Assembly: GCA_039029355.1 (NCBI GenBank)
Contig: JBCCGI010000003.1
Coordinates: 1 to 64,000, forward strand
Length of the DNA: 64,000 nt
DNA from: JBCCGI01 sp039029355
Lineage (GTDB): Bacteria; Planctomycetota; UBA1135; GCA-002686595
Direction: 5' to 3'
Under the pieces are notes generated by a model. The model worked only from the letters and a program-made list of their open reading frames with translations, did no database searches and had not been told where the DNA came from. Both the position numbers and the translations under genes were made by a program. Shown in pieces: positions 50,304-58,951 of this stretch (position 1 is the stretch's first letter; every line of letters begins with the position of its first letter).

Positions 50304-50870
50304 TTGGCCACCGCGGACGCGGGCGTTCAGGAGCAAGCGTTCTTCGACGCGCTGCGCGCGGGCGATGCGGGCGCGTGGTCGCGGCTCGTCGATCGCTACG
50401 CAGCGGTGGTGCACGCGGCGGTGCTGCGTACCGGCCTGAGCGGCGAGGACGCGGACGAGGCCCAGCAGGCGACCTGGATCCTGCTGCACCGCCACTTGGG
50501 CTGTATCCGAAGCCCGGGGGCGCTGCCCTCGTGGATCGTCACGACGGCCGTTCGCGAGGCCTGGAAGCTGAAGCGCTCGCAGGAGCGACGACGCGAGCAC
50601 GAGGACCGCGCCGCCGACGGTCCGGACGCCGAGCCGCCGCGTCCGGACGAGCTGGTGGAGCGCCTCGAGCGCGTCGCCGTCGTACGCGACGGCTTGGCCG
50701 AGCTCAACGAGCGGTGCCGCGAGCTGTTGCTGGCGCTTCCCGGCTCCGGTTCGGACGAGAGCTACGCCGACGTGGCGGCGCGGCTCAGCATGCCGGTCGG
50801 CAGCGTGGGGCCGACGCGCATGCGCTGCCTCGCCCGGCTGGCCGAGCTGTTGAAGGCACGACTCAAATGA
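50304..50870 (+). CDS. ECF-type sigma factor of the CHAT operon
   Basis: The protein has 188 residues. Region 2 is at about 12-85 (FFDALRAGDAGAWSRLVDRYA, LSGEDADEAQQATWILLHRH, LPSWIVTTAVREAWKLKRSQ). Region 4 is at about 128-180 (LNERCRELLLALPGSGSDESYADVAARLSM, VGPTRMRCLARLAELL). The start is a TTG, 8 bases after the subtilase stop, with no better start inside. It is followed by a zinc-finger anti-sigma-like gene, the standard partnership for ECF factors. Its target promoters are unknown; a GGAACTT -35-like element occurs directly behind its stop. Confidence 0.88.
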   Translation: MATADAGVQEQAFFDALRAGDAGAWSRLVDRYAAVVHAAVLRTGLSGEDADEAQQATWILLHRHLGCIRSPGALPSWIVTTAVREAWKLKRSQERRREHEDRAADGPDAEPPRPDELVERLERVAVVRDGLAELNERCRELLLALPGSGSDESYADVAARLSMPVGSVGPTRMRCLARLAELLKARLK

Positions 50871-50871
50871 A

Positions 50872-50878
50872 GGAACTT
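50872..50878 (+). promoter_or_regulatory. GGAACTT, ECF -35-like element
   Basis: GGAACTT matches the -35 consensus of many ECF sigma factors. It lies in the 76-base gap between the sigma gene and the zinc-finger gene, within a locally AT-richer stretch. No convincing -10 element is found at 15-17 bases; a CTGTAT occurs slightly further (about 50899). An internal, autoregulated promoter for the zinc-finger and CHAT genes is possible but weakly supported. Confidence 0.25.
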
Positions 50879-50946
50879 TCCAACAATGCTAGGCCGGGCT
50901 GTATGCAAGCGGCGTTGACGTGGCTCTACCTGGGCGTCCGACCGAG

Positions 50947-51528
50947 ATGAGCTGTCCTTCAGAACAAGATCTGCTTTCGCTCCTCGGCCCCGGCCCTGCC
51001 GCGCCGGAGCTACAGGCTCACGTGGACTCCGGCTGCGAGCGCTGCGCCGCTCTGCTGGCCGAGGCGCGCCAGCTGGAGGACCTCCTCACCGAACTCCCCC
51101 TCGAGCCCCCCTCGGCCGCCGTCGTGCGACACGCGCGCGGCCTGGGGCGCCGCCGCCCCGGCGACGGGCTCCTTGCGCGGATCGCGCGACTCGTAGCGCC
51201 GCCCCCAACTTCGATGACACCCGCGTTTCGCGGCGGTGCGACGTCGCGCGGTCCCGCGCTCTACCGAGCCGAGGGATACGACGTCGATCTCATGCACTTC
51301 GACACGGGCGCGCTCAGCGGACAGGTCTTGCCTTCCACAGAGCGCTCGACCACCCTCGCCGCGGGCGAGGTCTACCTGTACGGCGACACGCCCGTTCCGA
51401 GCACGACGATCGAAGAGGGCGGCGAGTTCCGCTTCGAGTCGGTCCCGGCCGGCACCTACACGCTGGTCATCGACGGCGGCGACGACGCGCGCATCGTGAT
51501 CCACGATCTGGAGCTTTCGGGCGACTGA
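50947..51528 (+). CDS. zinc-finger anti-sigma-like protein with C-terminal beta-sandwich
   Basis: The protein has 193 residues. The N-terminus has the anti-sigma zinc-finger pattern H-x3-C-x2-C (HVDSGCERCAALL near residues 30-42) preceded by CPSEQDLLSLLG. No transmembrane segment follows, so it is soluble. Residues 120-193 form a carboxypeptidase-regulatory-like beta-sandwich (ALSGQVLPSTERSTTLAAGEVYLYG, GGEFRFESVPAGTYTLVIDGG). It lies between its cognate-looking sigma gene and the CHAT peptidase gene. A likely reading is a soluble anti-sigma factor whose inhibition is relieved by cleavage or ligand binding; cleavage by the CHAT protein is inference. Confidence 0.7.
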   Translation: MSCPSEQDLLSLLGPGPAAPELQAHVDSGCERCAALLAEARQLEDLLTELPLEPPSAAVVRHARGLGRRRPGDGLLARIARLVAPPPTSMTPAFRGGATSRGPALYRAEGYDVDLMHFDTGALSGQVLPSTERSTTLAAGEVYLYGDTPVPSTTIEEGGEFRFESVPAGTYTLVIDGGDDARIVIHDLELSGD

Positions 51529-51535
51529 CGCGCTA

Positions 51536-51549
51536 GCATGCGCGCATGC
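51536..51549. promoter_or_regulatory. 14-bp perfect palindrome over the CHAT gene start codon
   Basis: GCATGCGCGCATGC is a perfect palindrome whose second half contains the ATG start of the CHAT gene (51546). No ribosome site precedes the start. The palindrome could be an operator or a hairpin limiting initiation, with translation coupled to the upstream gene that ends 17 bases earlier. GC-rich chance symmetry is possible. Confidence 0.35.
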
Positions 51550-54341
51550 GAGAGGAGCTCGCAGAGCGCCTCCTAGCGCCGGATGACGACCGCGACGCCT
51601 GGCGCGCCTACCGCGCGTTGGACGCGGAGGAGCGCGAGCATCTCGTCGAACTCCTGAAGGCCGAGCTCGATCGACGCGTTCGCTCGTCGCCGCCGGCGGC
51701 GATCCCGGCGGCCGAGGTCCTGCTGCGCGCCGCGGGCGACGCGCCGCGCAAGCTGCCCCTCGCCCTGCGTGGCCGCGCGGCGGCGCTGCACATGAACGGG
51801 CGCGGAGCCGAGGCGCTGCCCGACTACGAGCGCGCCGCGCGCCTGTACGCCGAGGCTGGGGAGGACGTGGAGCGCGGCCGCGTGCTGCGCAGCATGGTCG
51901 ACGTGCTCCACCTGGTGGGGCGCACCGACGAGGCGTTGTCGGCCGCGGAGGAAGCGCGGACGATCTTCGCCGCGCACGACGAGCGGCTCCTGATCGCGCA
52001 GCTGGACGTGAACCTGGGCAACGTCCACCTGCGGCGCGGCGAGCCGCGGCTGGCCGGCGACTGCTATCGCGCCGCGCACGCCTCGTTCGAGGCGCTCGGC
52101 GACGAGGTCGGGCGCGCCTACGCGGCGTTCAGCCTCGCGATCCTGGCGCGCGACGCGGGCGCGCTCACCGAGGCGGCGGAGCTCTATCGCGAGGCGCGTG
52201 CGGTCTGGAAGGCCAAGGGCCTCGACGTGCACGTCGCCGACTGCGACTCGAGCCTCGCCGTGATCGACGCACGCGGCGGGCGCTACCGCGAGGCGGTCCT
52301 CGGCCTCGAGCGAGCGCGGGCCGCGTACGCCGGCGGTTCGCGGCCCGCGGGCGTGCCCGAGTGCGACTTCGAGCTCGCCGAGCTGCACTTCCGTCTCGAT
52401 GCGTGCCACGACGCGCTGGCCTGCGCGGCCCGCGCGGCCCAGGGCTTCGAGCGCATCGGCTACCGGCTCGAGGTCGCTCGGGCTACCGAGCTCCTCGGGG
52501 TCGCGCGCCGGAGGCTCGGGGATCGCGCCGGAGCCCTGGCCGATCTCGCGCGCGCCGAGGCGATCTTCCGCGAGCTCGGCAACGAGCTGCGGCTGGCGGC
52601 GCTCGCGATTCATCGCGGGACACTGCTCGTCGAACAGGGCGAGGCGGCGTCGGCGCTCGCCGAACTGGAGGGGGCGTGCGAGCGGCTGCGCGACGCTGAG
52701 TATCACCTGCTGGCGGACCTCGCCGAGGTCGCGTACGTGCAAGCGCTGGCCGCCGCCGGCCGCGGGGACGAAGCGCGCGCTCGGGTGGGCGAGCTGCTGG
52801 ATAGCCCGCGGCGCTCGTCCTTCGACGCGCTCGTACGCGTGGAGGCGCTGCGCGCGCAGGCCGAGCTGGAGCGCGCGGCCGGCCGCGCCGACGCCGAGCG
52901 GAACTGCCTGCGCGTCGCCTCGGCCGCGGTCGCGGAGAGCTACGCGCGGGTCCCGGGCACCGACGCGCGAATCGCCTTCTTCGGCCGCCGCCAGGAGCCG
53001 TTCCTCCTGCTCGCGTGGTCGCTTCTGGACGGACGGCCGCGGGAGAGCGCCGTCCTTGAAGCGATCGGGCTGATCGAGGCGGCGCGCGGCCGCAGCCTTG
53101 GCGAGCGGCGGATCGCGACCGAGGAGCCGACCGCGCGCGCCGCGCGCGAGCGCCTCGGTTGGCTGCTGGCGCGGCGGCTCGACCGCGAGCTCGACGGCGG
53201 CGAGTCCGACGGGCACGAAGAGCTATTGCGCACCGAGCGCGAGCTGCTGCGCGCCGAGCGCCAGTCCTCGCGCGCCGTGCAGGCGCCAGGCGCAACCGGA
53301 GAGCCCGCCCGCGGCGATGTCGATCGGCTGCTCGCGGGCCGCGCCGAGGGCGAGACGTTGCTCGCGTATCTCGTGTGTCGCCGCGGGGCGCGCGCGCTGC
53401 TGATCGACGACGGCGGAGCGCGGGTGATCGAGCTCAACTACGACGCCGCGCGGCTGCGCGCGTTGCGCGACCGGCTCGGGCTGCAGCTCGCCAAGCATCG
53501 GCTGGGAAGCGGGTACGCCGAGCGGCATCGCGCCAGCCTGCTCGCGTCGCTCGACCGGCTGTCGGCGGAGCTTGGAGAGCTGCTGCTCGCGCCCCTCGCC
53601 GGCGCGCTCGGCCCCGGGCCGGTCGTGGTTGTGCCTCACGGCGATCTGCACGGCCTGCCGTTCCACGCCCTGCGGTTCGAAGGGCGCCCGCTGCTCGCCG
53701 AGCGCGAGGTGAGCTACGCACCGAGCCTCGCGACGCTCGCCCTGTGCCGCGAACGCGGCCCGGCGCCCGCGGGCGTGCTCGCGACGGCGGTGTCCGACGC
53801 ACGCGCGCCGCGGATCGCGGGCGAGGTCGAGCTGCTGCGGCGGCTCTACCCGGACGGCATGCGCGCGCTCACGGGCACCGAGTTGGTTGCCGCGCTCCCG
53901 GACTGCACGGCGGGCCTGCTGCACGTCGGAGCACACGGCAGCTTTCGGCTGGACCACCCGCTGTTCTCCGGCGTCGATCTCGACGGCGCATTTCTCACGG
54001 CGTACGACCTGCGCCCGCTGCGGCTGGATCTCGGGCTCGTCGTGCTCAGCGGCTGCGACACCGGGGTTCAGGCCAGACTTCCGGGCGACGAGTTGGTCGG
54101 ACTCGAGCGCGCGTTCTTTGAGGCCGGCGCGAGATCGGTGCTGGGCAGCCTGTGGCCCGTGCTCGACGAGCCGGCAGCCGAGTTGATGGAGCGCTTTTAC
54201 GCGCAAATCGCACGCGGCGTCCACGCGCGCGCGGCGTTGGCCAGCGCGCAGCGTGCGCTGCTCGCAGACGGCGCGCCGCTCTCCGACTGGGCGGCCTTCG
54301 CGCTCGCGGGCGAACCGCACATCGTCTGTCGATCCGCGTAG
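51546..54341 (+). CDS. TPR-CHAT caspase-like cysteine peptidase
   Basis: This is a cytoplasmic protein of 931 residues. About residues 60-520 consist of helical repeats of TPR type (e.g. ALPDYERAARLYAEAGEDVERGRVL, LAGDCYRAAHASFEALGDEVGRAYA, ALADLARAEAIFRELGNELRLAALA). A helical linker follows. The CHAT domain occupies about 690-928: VVVVPHGDLHGLPFHALRF, catalytic His797 in LLHVGAHGSFRLDHPLFS, and Cys837 in VVLSGCDTGVQARLPGDELVGL. ARSVLGSLWPVLDEPAAELM and the final helices also match. The dyad is intact, so protease activity is expected. TPR repeats should bind a partner or substrate. It follows an ECF sigma and an anti-sigma-like gene, suggesting regulated cleavage within a stress response. 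Confidence 0.94.
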   Translation: MREELAERLLAPDDDRDAWRAYRALDAEEREHLVELLKAELDRRVRSSPPAAIPAAEVLLRAAGDAPRKLPLALRGRAAALHMNGRGAEALPDYERAARLYAEAGEDVERGRVLRSMVDVLHLVGRTDEALSAAEEARTIFAAHDERLLIAQLDVNLGNVHLRRGEPRLAGDCYRAAHASFEALGDEVGRAYAAFSLAILARDAGALTEAAELYREARAVWKAKGLDVHVADCDSSLAVIDARGGRYREAVLGLERARAAYAGGSRPAGVPECDFELAELHFRLDACHDALACAARAAQGFERIGYRLEVARATELLGVARRRLGDRAGALADLARAEAIFRELGNELRLAALAIHRGTLLVEQGEAASALAELEGACERLRDAEYHLLADLAEVAYVQALAAAGRGDEARARVGELLDSPRRSSFDALVRVEALRAQAELERAAGRADAERNCLRVASAAVAESYARVPGTDARIAFFGRRQEPFLLLAWSLLDGRPRESAVLEAIGLIEAARGRSLGERRIATEEPTARAARERLGWLLARRLDRELDGGESDGHEELLRTERELLRAERQSSRAVQAPGATGEPARGDVDRLLAGRAEGETLLAYLVCRRGARALLIDDGGARVIELNYDAARLRALRDRLGLQLAKHRLGSGYAERHRASLLASLDRLSAELGELLLAPLAGALGPGPVVVVPHGDLHGLPFHALRFEGRPLLAEREVSYAPSLATLALCRERGPAPAGVLATAVSDARAPRIAGEVELLRRLYPDGMRALTGTELVAALPDCTAGLLHVGAHGSFRLDHPLFSGVDLDGAFLTAYDLRPLRLDLGLVVLSGCDTGVQARLPGDELVGLERAFFEAGARSVLGSLWPVLDEPAAELMERFYAQIARGVHARAALASAQRALLADGAPLSDWAAFALAGEPHIVCRSA

Positions 54342-54355
54342 CCCGAGCGTCCTTT

Positions 54356-54374
54356 CGCCGGTCACGAACCGGCG
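54356..54374. terminator. hairpin after the CHAT gene
   Basis: CGCCGGT/ACCGGCG forms a 7-bp stem with loop CACGA, 14 bases past the CHAT stop. There is no T-run, so termination is uncertain, but it separates the CHAT operon from the next gene. Confidence 0.4.
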
Positions 54375-54458
54375 CGGTTGGCGAAGGAGCGAGCGCCCCG
54401 GCCGGGCGTTCGAAACGATCCTCCACTCTCAACCCTTTCGTAAGAAAGCACGGACGAA

Positions 54459-55754
54459 ATGATGAAGAACGTCTCCTTGCCTTTGCTTCTGGCCATCGCC
54501 GCAGCGCCGGGTGTCGCGGCGGAAGAAGAGGGCGAGCCCGCCTTTGTCGGCGGGGTGTTCGCGATGACCAACGAGTTCGACGGCAACCGCGTCGCGGCGT
54601 ACGGGCGCGCGGACGACGGAACCCTGACGCTTGTCGGCTTGTATCCAACCGGCGGCCTCGGCGCCGCGTTTGACGGCGGCGAGGGCCTCGACCCGCTGAT
54701 CTCCGCCTACTCGTTACTCCTCACGGACGACAACAAGTTCCTCCTCGCTGTGAATGCCGGCAGCGACTCGGTGACCGTGTTTCAGGTGAACGATGACCTG
54801 ACGCTTACCAAGACCGACGAGGTCGCGACGCGTGGCGTCGGCCCCAACGCGATCGCGCATTCCGAGGGCTTGGTCTACGTCGCGTGCATCGACGCCGATG
54901 GAGCCTTCGCGGGCGAGCCCGACCAAGAGGGTTCGCTGCACGGCTACCGGCTGACCCCCGAGGGCCAGCTGATGCCGATGGGGTCGGGGCGCCGGCTCGG
55001 CAACCGACCCTCGGCCGTGCAGTTCTCGCCGGACGGCGCCTTCCTCATCGTGTCGTCGATCAACGCGGGCTCGATCGCGTTGGCGAGCGGCAGCCAGGAC
55101 GAGATCGCGGTCTTCGGCGTGCGCGGCGACGGCACGCTGACCCGTCGCGCGATCTCAGCCGCGACCTCGACGCCGCTGTTCAACCCCGCGGGCCGCAACC
55201 TGCCGAGCGCGATCGGCTTCGAGGTTGTCGAGAGCGGCGGCGCGCAGTACGTCGTCGTGACCGAGGCACGCGAGTTCCAGTCCGACGGCTCGCCGCCCGC
55301 GTTCGACGCGCTGCAGACCGGCTCGATCTCGACCTGGGAGCTGGCGAGCGACGGTTCGCTCAACCCCGTGCAGCTCGACGTGCTCGCCGGCGACAGCGAC
55401 ACCGACGGTCAGCGCACGGCGTGCTGGATCGAGTTCTCCGCCGACCAGAGCTACTTCTGGGTGTCCAACGCGCTCGAGGCGACGTTGTCGACCTTCAGCT
55501 TTAGCGGGGGGACGGTCGCGCTGGTCGACGAGATCGCGGCGTACGGCTCCGCGCCGGCCGAGCTGGACCCGTTCGGGACGACCGACGGTTGGATCGACCT
55601 GTGGATCAGCGCCGACGGCAAGTACCTCTACCAGCTGTTCGGGCTCGACGGGTCGATCGGCGTCTTCCGGGTCGAGGGCAGCGAGCTGACCTTCCTGCAG
55701 AAGGTCAGCGGCGGTCTGCCGGACGCCAATACGCAGGGCATCGTGGCCTTCTAG
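54459..55754 (+). CDS. secreted lactonase-fold (6-phosphogluconolactonase-like) beta-propeller protein
   Basis: The protein has 431 residues with a signal peptide (VSLPLLLAIAAAPGVAA). The repeating propeller blades are clear: VFAMTNEFDGNRVAAYGRADDG, LTDDNKFLLAVNAGSDSVTVF, RPSAVQFSPDGAFLIVSSIN, and WIEFSADQSYFWVSNALEATLSTF. They follow the pattern of the lactonase seven-bladed family (PF10282). Export argues against a pentose-phosphate role; a binding or extracellular lactonase role is more likely. Two consecutive ATGs make the exact start ambiguous by one codon. Tandem hairpins lie beyond the stop. Confidence 0.82.
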   Translation: MMKNVSLPLLLAIAAAPGVAAEEEGEPAFVGGVFAMTNEFDGNRVAAYGRADDGTLTLVGLYPTGGLGAAFDGGEGLDPLISAYSLLLTDDNKFLLAVNAGSDSVTVFQVNDDLTLTKTDEVATRGVGPNAIAHSEGLVYVACIDADGAFAGEPDQEGSLHGYRLTPEGQLMPMGSGRRLGNRPSAVQFSPDGAFLIVSSINAGSIALASGSQDEIAVFGVRGDGTLTRRAISAATSTPLFNPAGRNLPSAIGFEVVESGGAQYVVVTEAREFQSDGSPPAFDALQTGSISTWELASDGSLNPVQLDVLAGDSDTDGQRTACWIEFSADQSYFWVSNALEATLSTFSFSGGTVALVDEIAAYGSAPAELDPFGTTDGWIDLWISADGKYLYQLFGLDGSIGVFRVEGSELTFLQKVSGGLPDANTQGIVAF

Positions 55755-55765
55755 GCGACGACGCT

Positions 55766-55837
55766 GCGCGGCTTCCTCCTGTTGCGAGGGGAAGCCGCGC
55801 CGAACGCGGGACGACCGGGGTTCGCTCCGGTCGCCCC
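55766..55837. terminator. tandem hairpins between convergent genes
   Basis: The first stem is GCGCGGCTTCC/GGAAGCCGCGC (11 bp perfect, 55766-55800). The second is CGACCGG/CCGGTCG extended by GGG/CCC across a mismatch (about 55808-55837). They fill the 95-base gap between the lactonase-fold gene and the convergent subtilase gene, consistent with two-way termination. Neither is followed by a T-run. Confidence 0.55.
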
Positions 55838-55849
55838 GCCCGAGCCCGG

Positions 55850-58800
55850 CTAGTTCACCGAGATCTCGTCAAAGGCCATACCGTCGGTGGCGATGCCGTA
55901 GTTGTCGTACTGCTGGAACTTGATGACGAAGGTCGAGCTCAGCGAGAGCCCGGCGCCCGACGCGAGCGAGTCGACGTCGAGGGTCACCGTCTGCCAGGTG
56001 TCGTTCGCGGTCGAGCCGCCGTTGAGGTCGTGGACCTTCACGAAGGAAGTACCGCCGTTGCTGGAGAAGTAGATCCCGTCCTGGGAGTGCGTCTCGTCCG
56101 AGAAGTCCTTCCAGCGGAAGGTCAGCGAGGCCTGGCTCTGCCCGGAGAGGTCGAGGCGCAGCCACGCCTCGTTCTGCGAGAAGGCGCCGCCGTTCAGGTC
56201 GTCGTCCATCGTCAGGTGGAACGAGCCGGCGAACGGGCCGTTGGCCGACGTGACCTGCACGCGGCCCTCGGTGCCCTCGAAGATGACCCAGGTGGGGTCG
56301 AGGCCCGACTCGAAGCCCGTCGCGTACGGCGGGGAGACGTAGTCGCTCGAGCCCGAGCCCTGCTCGACCCGAACCTCGTCGAACGCGAACCCGTCGGTCG
56401 CGATCGAGTAGTTGTCGTACTGCTGCAGCTTCACGACGAAGGTCGAGCTCAGCGACAGACCCGCGCCCGAGGCGAGCGAGTCGACGTCGAGCGAGACCAG
56501 CTGCCAGGTGTTGTTGGTCGTCGAGCCGCCGTTCAGGTCCACGACCTTGACGAAGCTGGAGCCGCCGTTGTCGGAGAAGTACACGCCGTCCTGGCTGTGC
56601 GTCTCGTCGCCGAACTCCTTCCACTGGAACGACATCTCGACCTGGCTCTCACCCGAGAGATCGAGGCGCAGCCACGCCTCGTTCTGCGAGAACGCGCCGC
56701 CGTTGATGGTGTCGTCCATCTTGAGGTGTTGCGAGCCCGCGTAAGGGCCGTCGGCCGAGTTGACGACGACGCGTCCCTCGGTGCCCTCGACGGTCGACCA
56801 GTAGCTGTCCAGACCGCTCTCGAAGCCGGTCGTATACGGCAGGGTGGCGTAGTCAGGGCCGCCGGTGCCGCCGCCGGGCTCGACCGTGATCTGGTCGAAC
56901 GCGAACCCGTCGGAGGCGATGGGGTAGTTGTCGTACTGCTGGAACTTCACGACGAAGTCCGAGGTCAGCGACAGCCCGGCGCCGGCCGCGAGGGAGTCGA
57001 GGTCGAGCGCGATCGTCTGGTACGTCGTCGTGCCGTCCTGCAGGTTCGCGACCTTGACGAAGGAAGACCCGCCGTTGTCGGAGAAGTACACGCCGTCCTG
57101 CGCGTGGGTCTCGTCGCCGAACTCCTTCCAGCGGAAGCTGAGGGAGACCTGCGACTCGCCGCTGAGGTCGAGGTGCAGCCAGGCCTCGTTCTGCGAGAAC
57201 GCGCCGGCGCTCGTGGCGTCGTCCATCGTCAGGTGGAACGAGCCCGCGTCGGGAGTGTTCGCCGAGGTGACGAGGATGCGACCCTCGACGCCGGCAACGG
57301 CCTTCCAGTAGCTGTCGAGCGAGCCGCTCTCGAAGCCGGTCGAGTACGGGATCGTCGCGTAGTCCTGCGTGGTAGGCGTGGCGTTCACCGCCGCGGCGGC
57401 GTTGACCATGCCGTAGCCGGTATAGCGGTCCCACCCGACGCCGGACTCGACGCTGACGACATCGTCGCACGTCGAGACGAGGCGCGCGCGCACGTCCGCG
57501 GGCGAGAACGACGGGTTGGCCGAGAGGATCAGCGCGCACACGCCGGCCGCGTAGGGCGTCGAGCACGACGTGCCGTTGAACCAGTTGTAGTAGTTGCCCG
57601 AGGCGTAGCCGCCGCCTCCGGCGATGTCGGTCGTCGGCAGGATCGTCGGCGCGATCACGTCGACGGCGCCTGCGGCGTCCTGGCTGTTGGGGCCGTAGTT
57701 GGAGCCCCACCAGCGCTCACCGTCGCAGGTATAGCCGTTCGGGTCGGTGGCGACGCCGGGGTTGACCTCGCCCGACGACGAGGACGAACGCTTGCGTTCG
57801 CCGCAAGGCGAGGCCGAGCCGACGCCGATGACCAGCGCGTTGTTCGCGGGGTAGTCGATCGTCGACTGGTTCGAGTTCGCCGTGGCGGCCAGGATCGTGA
57901 CGCCGTTGGAGTTCGCGTAGCTGATCGCGCTCGACGTCGTCGTGTCGTTCGAGATCGCGGCGCCCAGGCTGAGCGACGCGATGTCCGCGCCGTTGTCCGC
58001 CGTGTGCGTGATGGCGTTCGCGACCGCCGAGAAGAACATGCTGCCGGCGCTGTTCGCGACCTTCAGCGGCATGATCGAGCAGCCGCCCGCGATGCCCGCG
58101 GTGCCGAGCGAGTTGTTGTCGATCGCCGCCGCGACCCCCGCGCAAGCGGTGCCGTGACCCGGGTCCGACGAGTTGTCGTCCGCGTTCGAGTCGTTGTCGC
58201 CGTAGTCGTAACCCGCGACCTGGGTCAGGTCGGGGTGCCCCACGTCGACGCCGCTGTCGATGATCGCGATCACGACACCGGAGGAGCCGTAGCCCTGCGG
58301 GCCGTCCCACGCCGTTTGGGCGCTGGAGTCGAAGCCCGGCGTGCCGACCGGGCTGCCGCTCGGGTGACCGCCGCAACCCCAGCAGAAGTCGAGCATCTGC
58401 CCGGTGTTGTTGTGGCCCCAGTGGATGCCGTGGAGCGGGTCGTTCGGGACGTCGGCGGGGAACGCGCGCCAATCGGGGTGCGCGTCCTCGACCTCGGGCA
58501 GGGCGCGCAGGCGCTGCGCGAGTTGCTCGATGTCCGTGCCGGGATCGACCTCGGCCGTGTACCACCGGTCCATGCCGAGCTCGCGCTCGAGCACGAAGTC
58601 CGCCGCCTCGATCAGCGTGCGGTAGACGCCGGTCACCTGTTGGGTGGCGAGCTCCGCGTCGATCGCCGAGACGCCGGTGAGCGCGGACAGCGCCTCGGCT
58701 CCGCGCCACGCGCGGTCCAGCGTCGACGCGTCGAGCGCGCCTTGCGTGAGCTGCACCAGCACCCGACCCGGCGCGTAGAGCGTTAGGTCGGTCGCCGGCG

Positions 58801-58951
58801 CACCCGGGCCGGCCTGCGCCGGCACGAAGGGAACGGTGCGAACTCCTGAGGTCTGGCCCTGGGCTTGTTGGGGAGCCGTCGTGCCAGCGACGGAAAGGAG
58901 CGACAGGCAAGCGGCGATGCTCGTCATCGTCCGCAGTTGGGGTTGTCTCAT
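55850..58951 (-). CDS. secreted subtilisin-like protease (S8) with three C-terminal jelly-roll-like repeats
   Basis: The protein has 1033 residues. A signal peptide (TSIAACLSLLSVAGTTA) and a pro-region to about 165 precede the S8 domain. Its triad is Asp near 231 (IAIIDSGVDVGHPDL), His near 265 (DPGHGTACAGVAAAI) and Ser near 461 (WFNGTSCSTPYAAGV); the oxyanion Asn is in ILAATANSNQS. From about 530 come three copies of a 165-residue MAM/jelly-roll-like module. Each carries TGFESG, AGAFSQNEAWLHLDLSG or a close variant, and WKEFGDETH.QDGVYFS. The modules probably bind substrate or surface glycan. AAGG lies upstream of the start. The catalytic part is unlike the shorter subtilase encoded nearby, so they are not a recent duplicate pair. 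Confidence 0.92.
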   Translation of the reverse strand: MRQPQLRTMTSIAACLSLLSVAGTTAPQQAQGQTSGVRTVPFVPAQAGPGAPATDLTLYAPGRVLVQLTQGALDASTLDRAWRGAEALSALTGVSAIDAELATQQVTGVYRTLIEAADFVLERELGMDRWYTAEVDPGTDIEQLAQRLRALPEVEDAHPDWRAFPADVPNDPLHGIHWGHNNTGQMLDFCWGCGGHPSGSPVGTPGFDSSAQTAWDGPQGYGSSGVVIAIIDSGVDVGHPDLTQVAGYDYGDNDSNADDNSSDPGHGTACAGVAAAIDNNSLGTAGIAGGCSIMPLKVANSAGSMFFSAVANAITHTADNGADIASLSLGAAISNDTTTSSAISYANSNGVTILAATANSNQSTIDYPANNALVIGVGSASPCGERKRSSSSSGEVNPGVATDPNGYTCDGERWWGSNYGPNSQDAAGAVDVIAPTILPTTDIAGGGGYASGNYYNWFNGTSCSTPYAAGVCALILSANPSFSPADVRARLVSTCDDVVSVESGVGWDRYTGYGMVNAAAAVNATPTTQDYATIPYSTGFESGSLDSYWKAVAGVEGRILVTSANTPDAGSFHLTMDDATSAGAFSQNEAWLHLDLSGESQVSLSFRWKEFGDETHAQDGVYFSDNGGSSFVKVANLQDGTTTYQTIALDLDSLAAGAGLSLTSDFVVKFQQYDNYPIASDGFAFDQITVEPGGGTGGPDYATLPYTTGFESGLDSYWSTVEGTEGRVVVNSADGPYAGSQHLKMDDTINGGAFSQNEAWLRLDLSGESQVEMSFQWKEFGDETHSQDGVYFSDNGGSSFVKVVDLNGGSTTNNTWQLVSLDVDSLASGAGLSLSSTFVVKLQQYDNYSIATDGFAFDEVRVEQGSGSSDYVSPPYATGFESGLDPTWVIFEGTEGRVQVTSANGPFAGSFHLTMDDDLNGGAFSQNEAWLRLDLSGQSQASLTFRWKDFSDETHSQDGIYFSSNGGTSFVKVHDLNGGSTANDTWQTVTLDVDSLASGAGLSLSSTFVIKFQQYDNYGIATDGMAFDEISVN
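55853..57366 (-). repeat. three tandem coding repeats (about 500 bases each)
   Basis: Copies span roughly 56885-57366, 56345-56856 and 55853-56345 and are similar at DNA level, with long identical runs such as the codons for FSQNEAWLRLDLSG and DVDSLASGAGLSLSS. The second and third copies are closest, indicating stepwise duplication. The repeats are in frame and coding. Confidence 0.85.

Noticed and set aside
55589..58786. Long plus-strand open frame (about 1065 codons)
   Set aside because: It lies antisense to the subtilase gene, is almost entirely Arg/Val/Asp low-complexity and shows no family motif. High GC keeps the shadow frame open.
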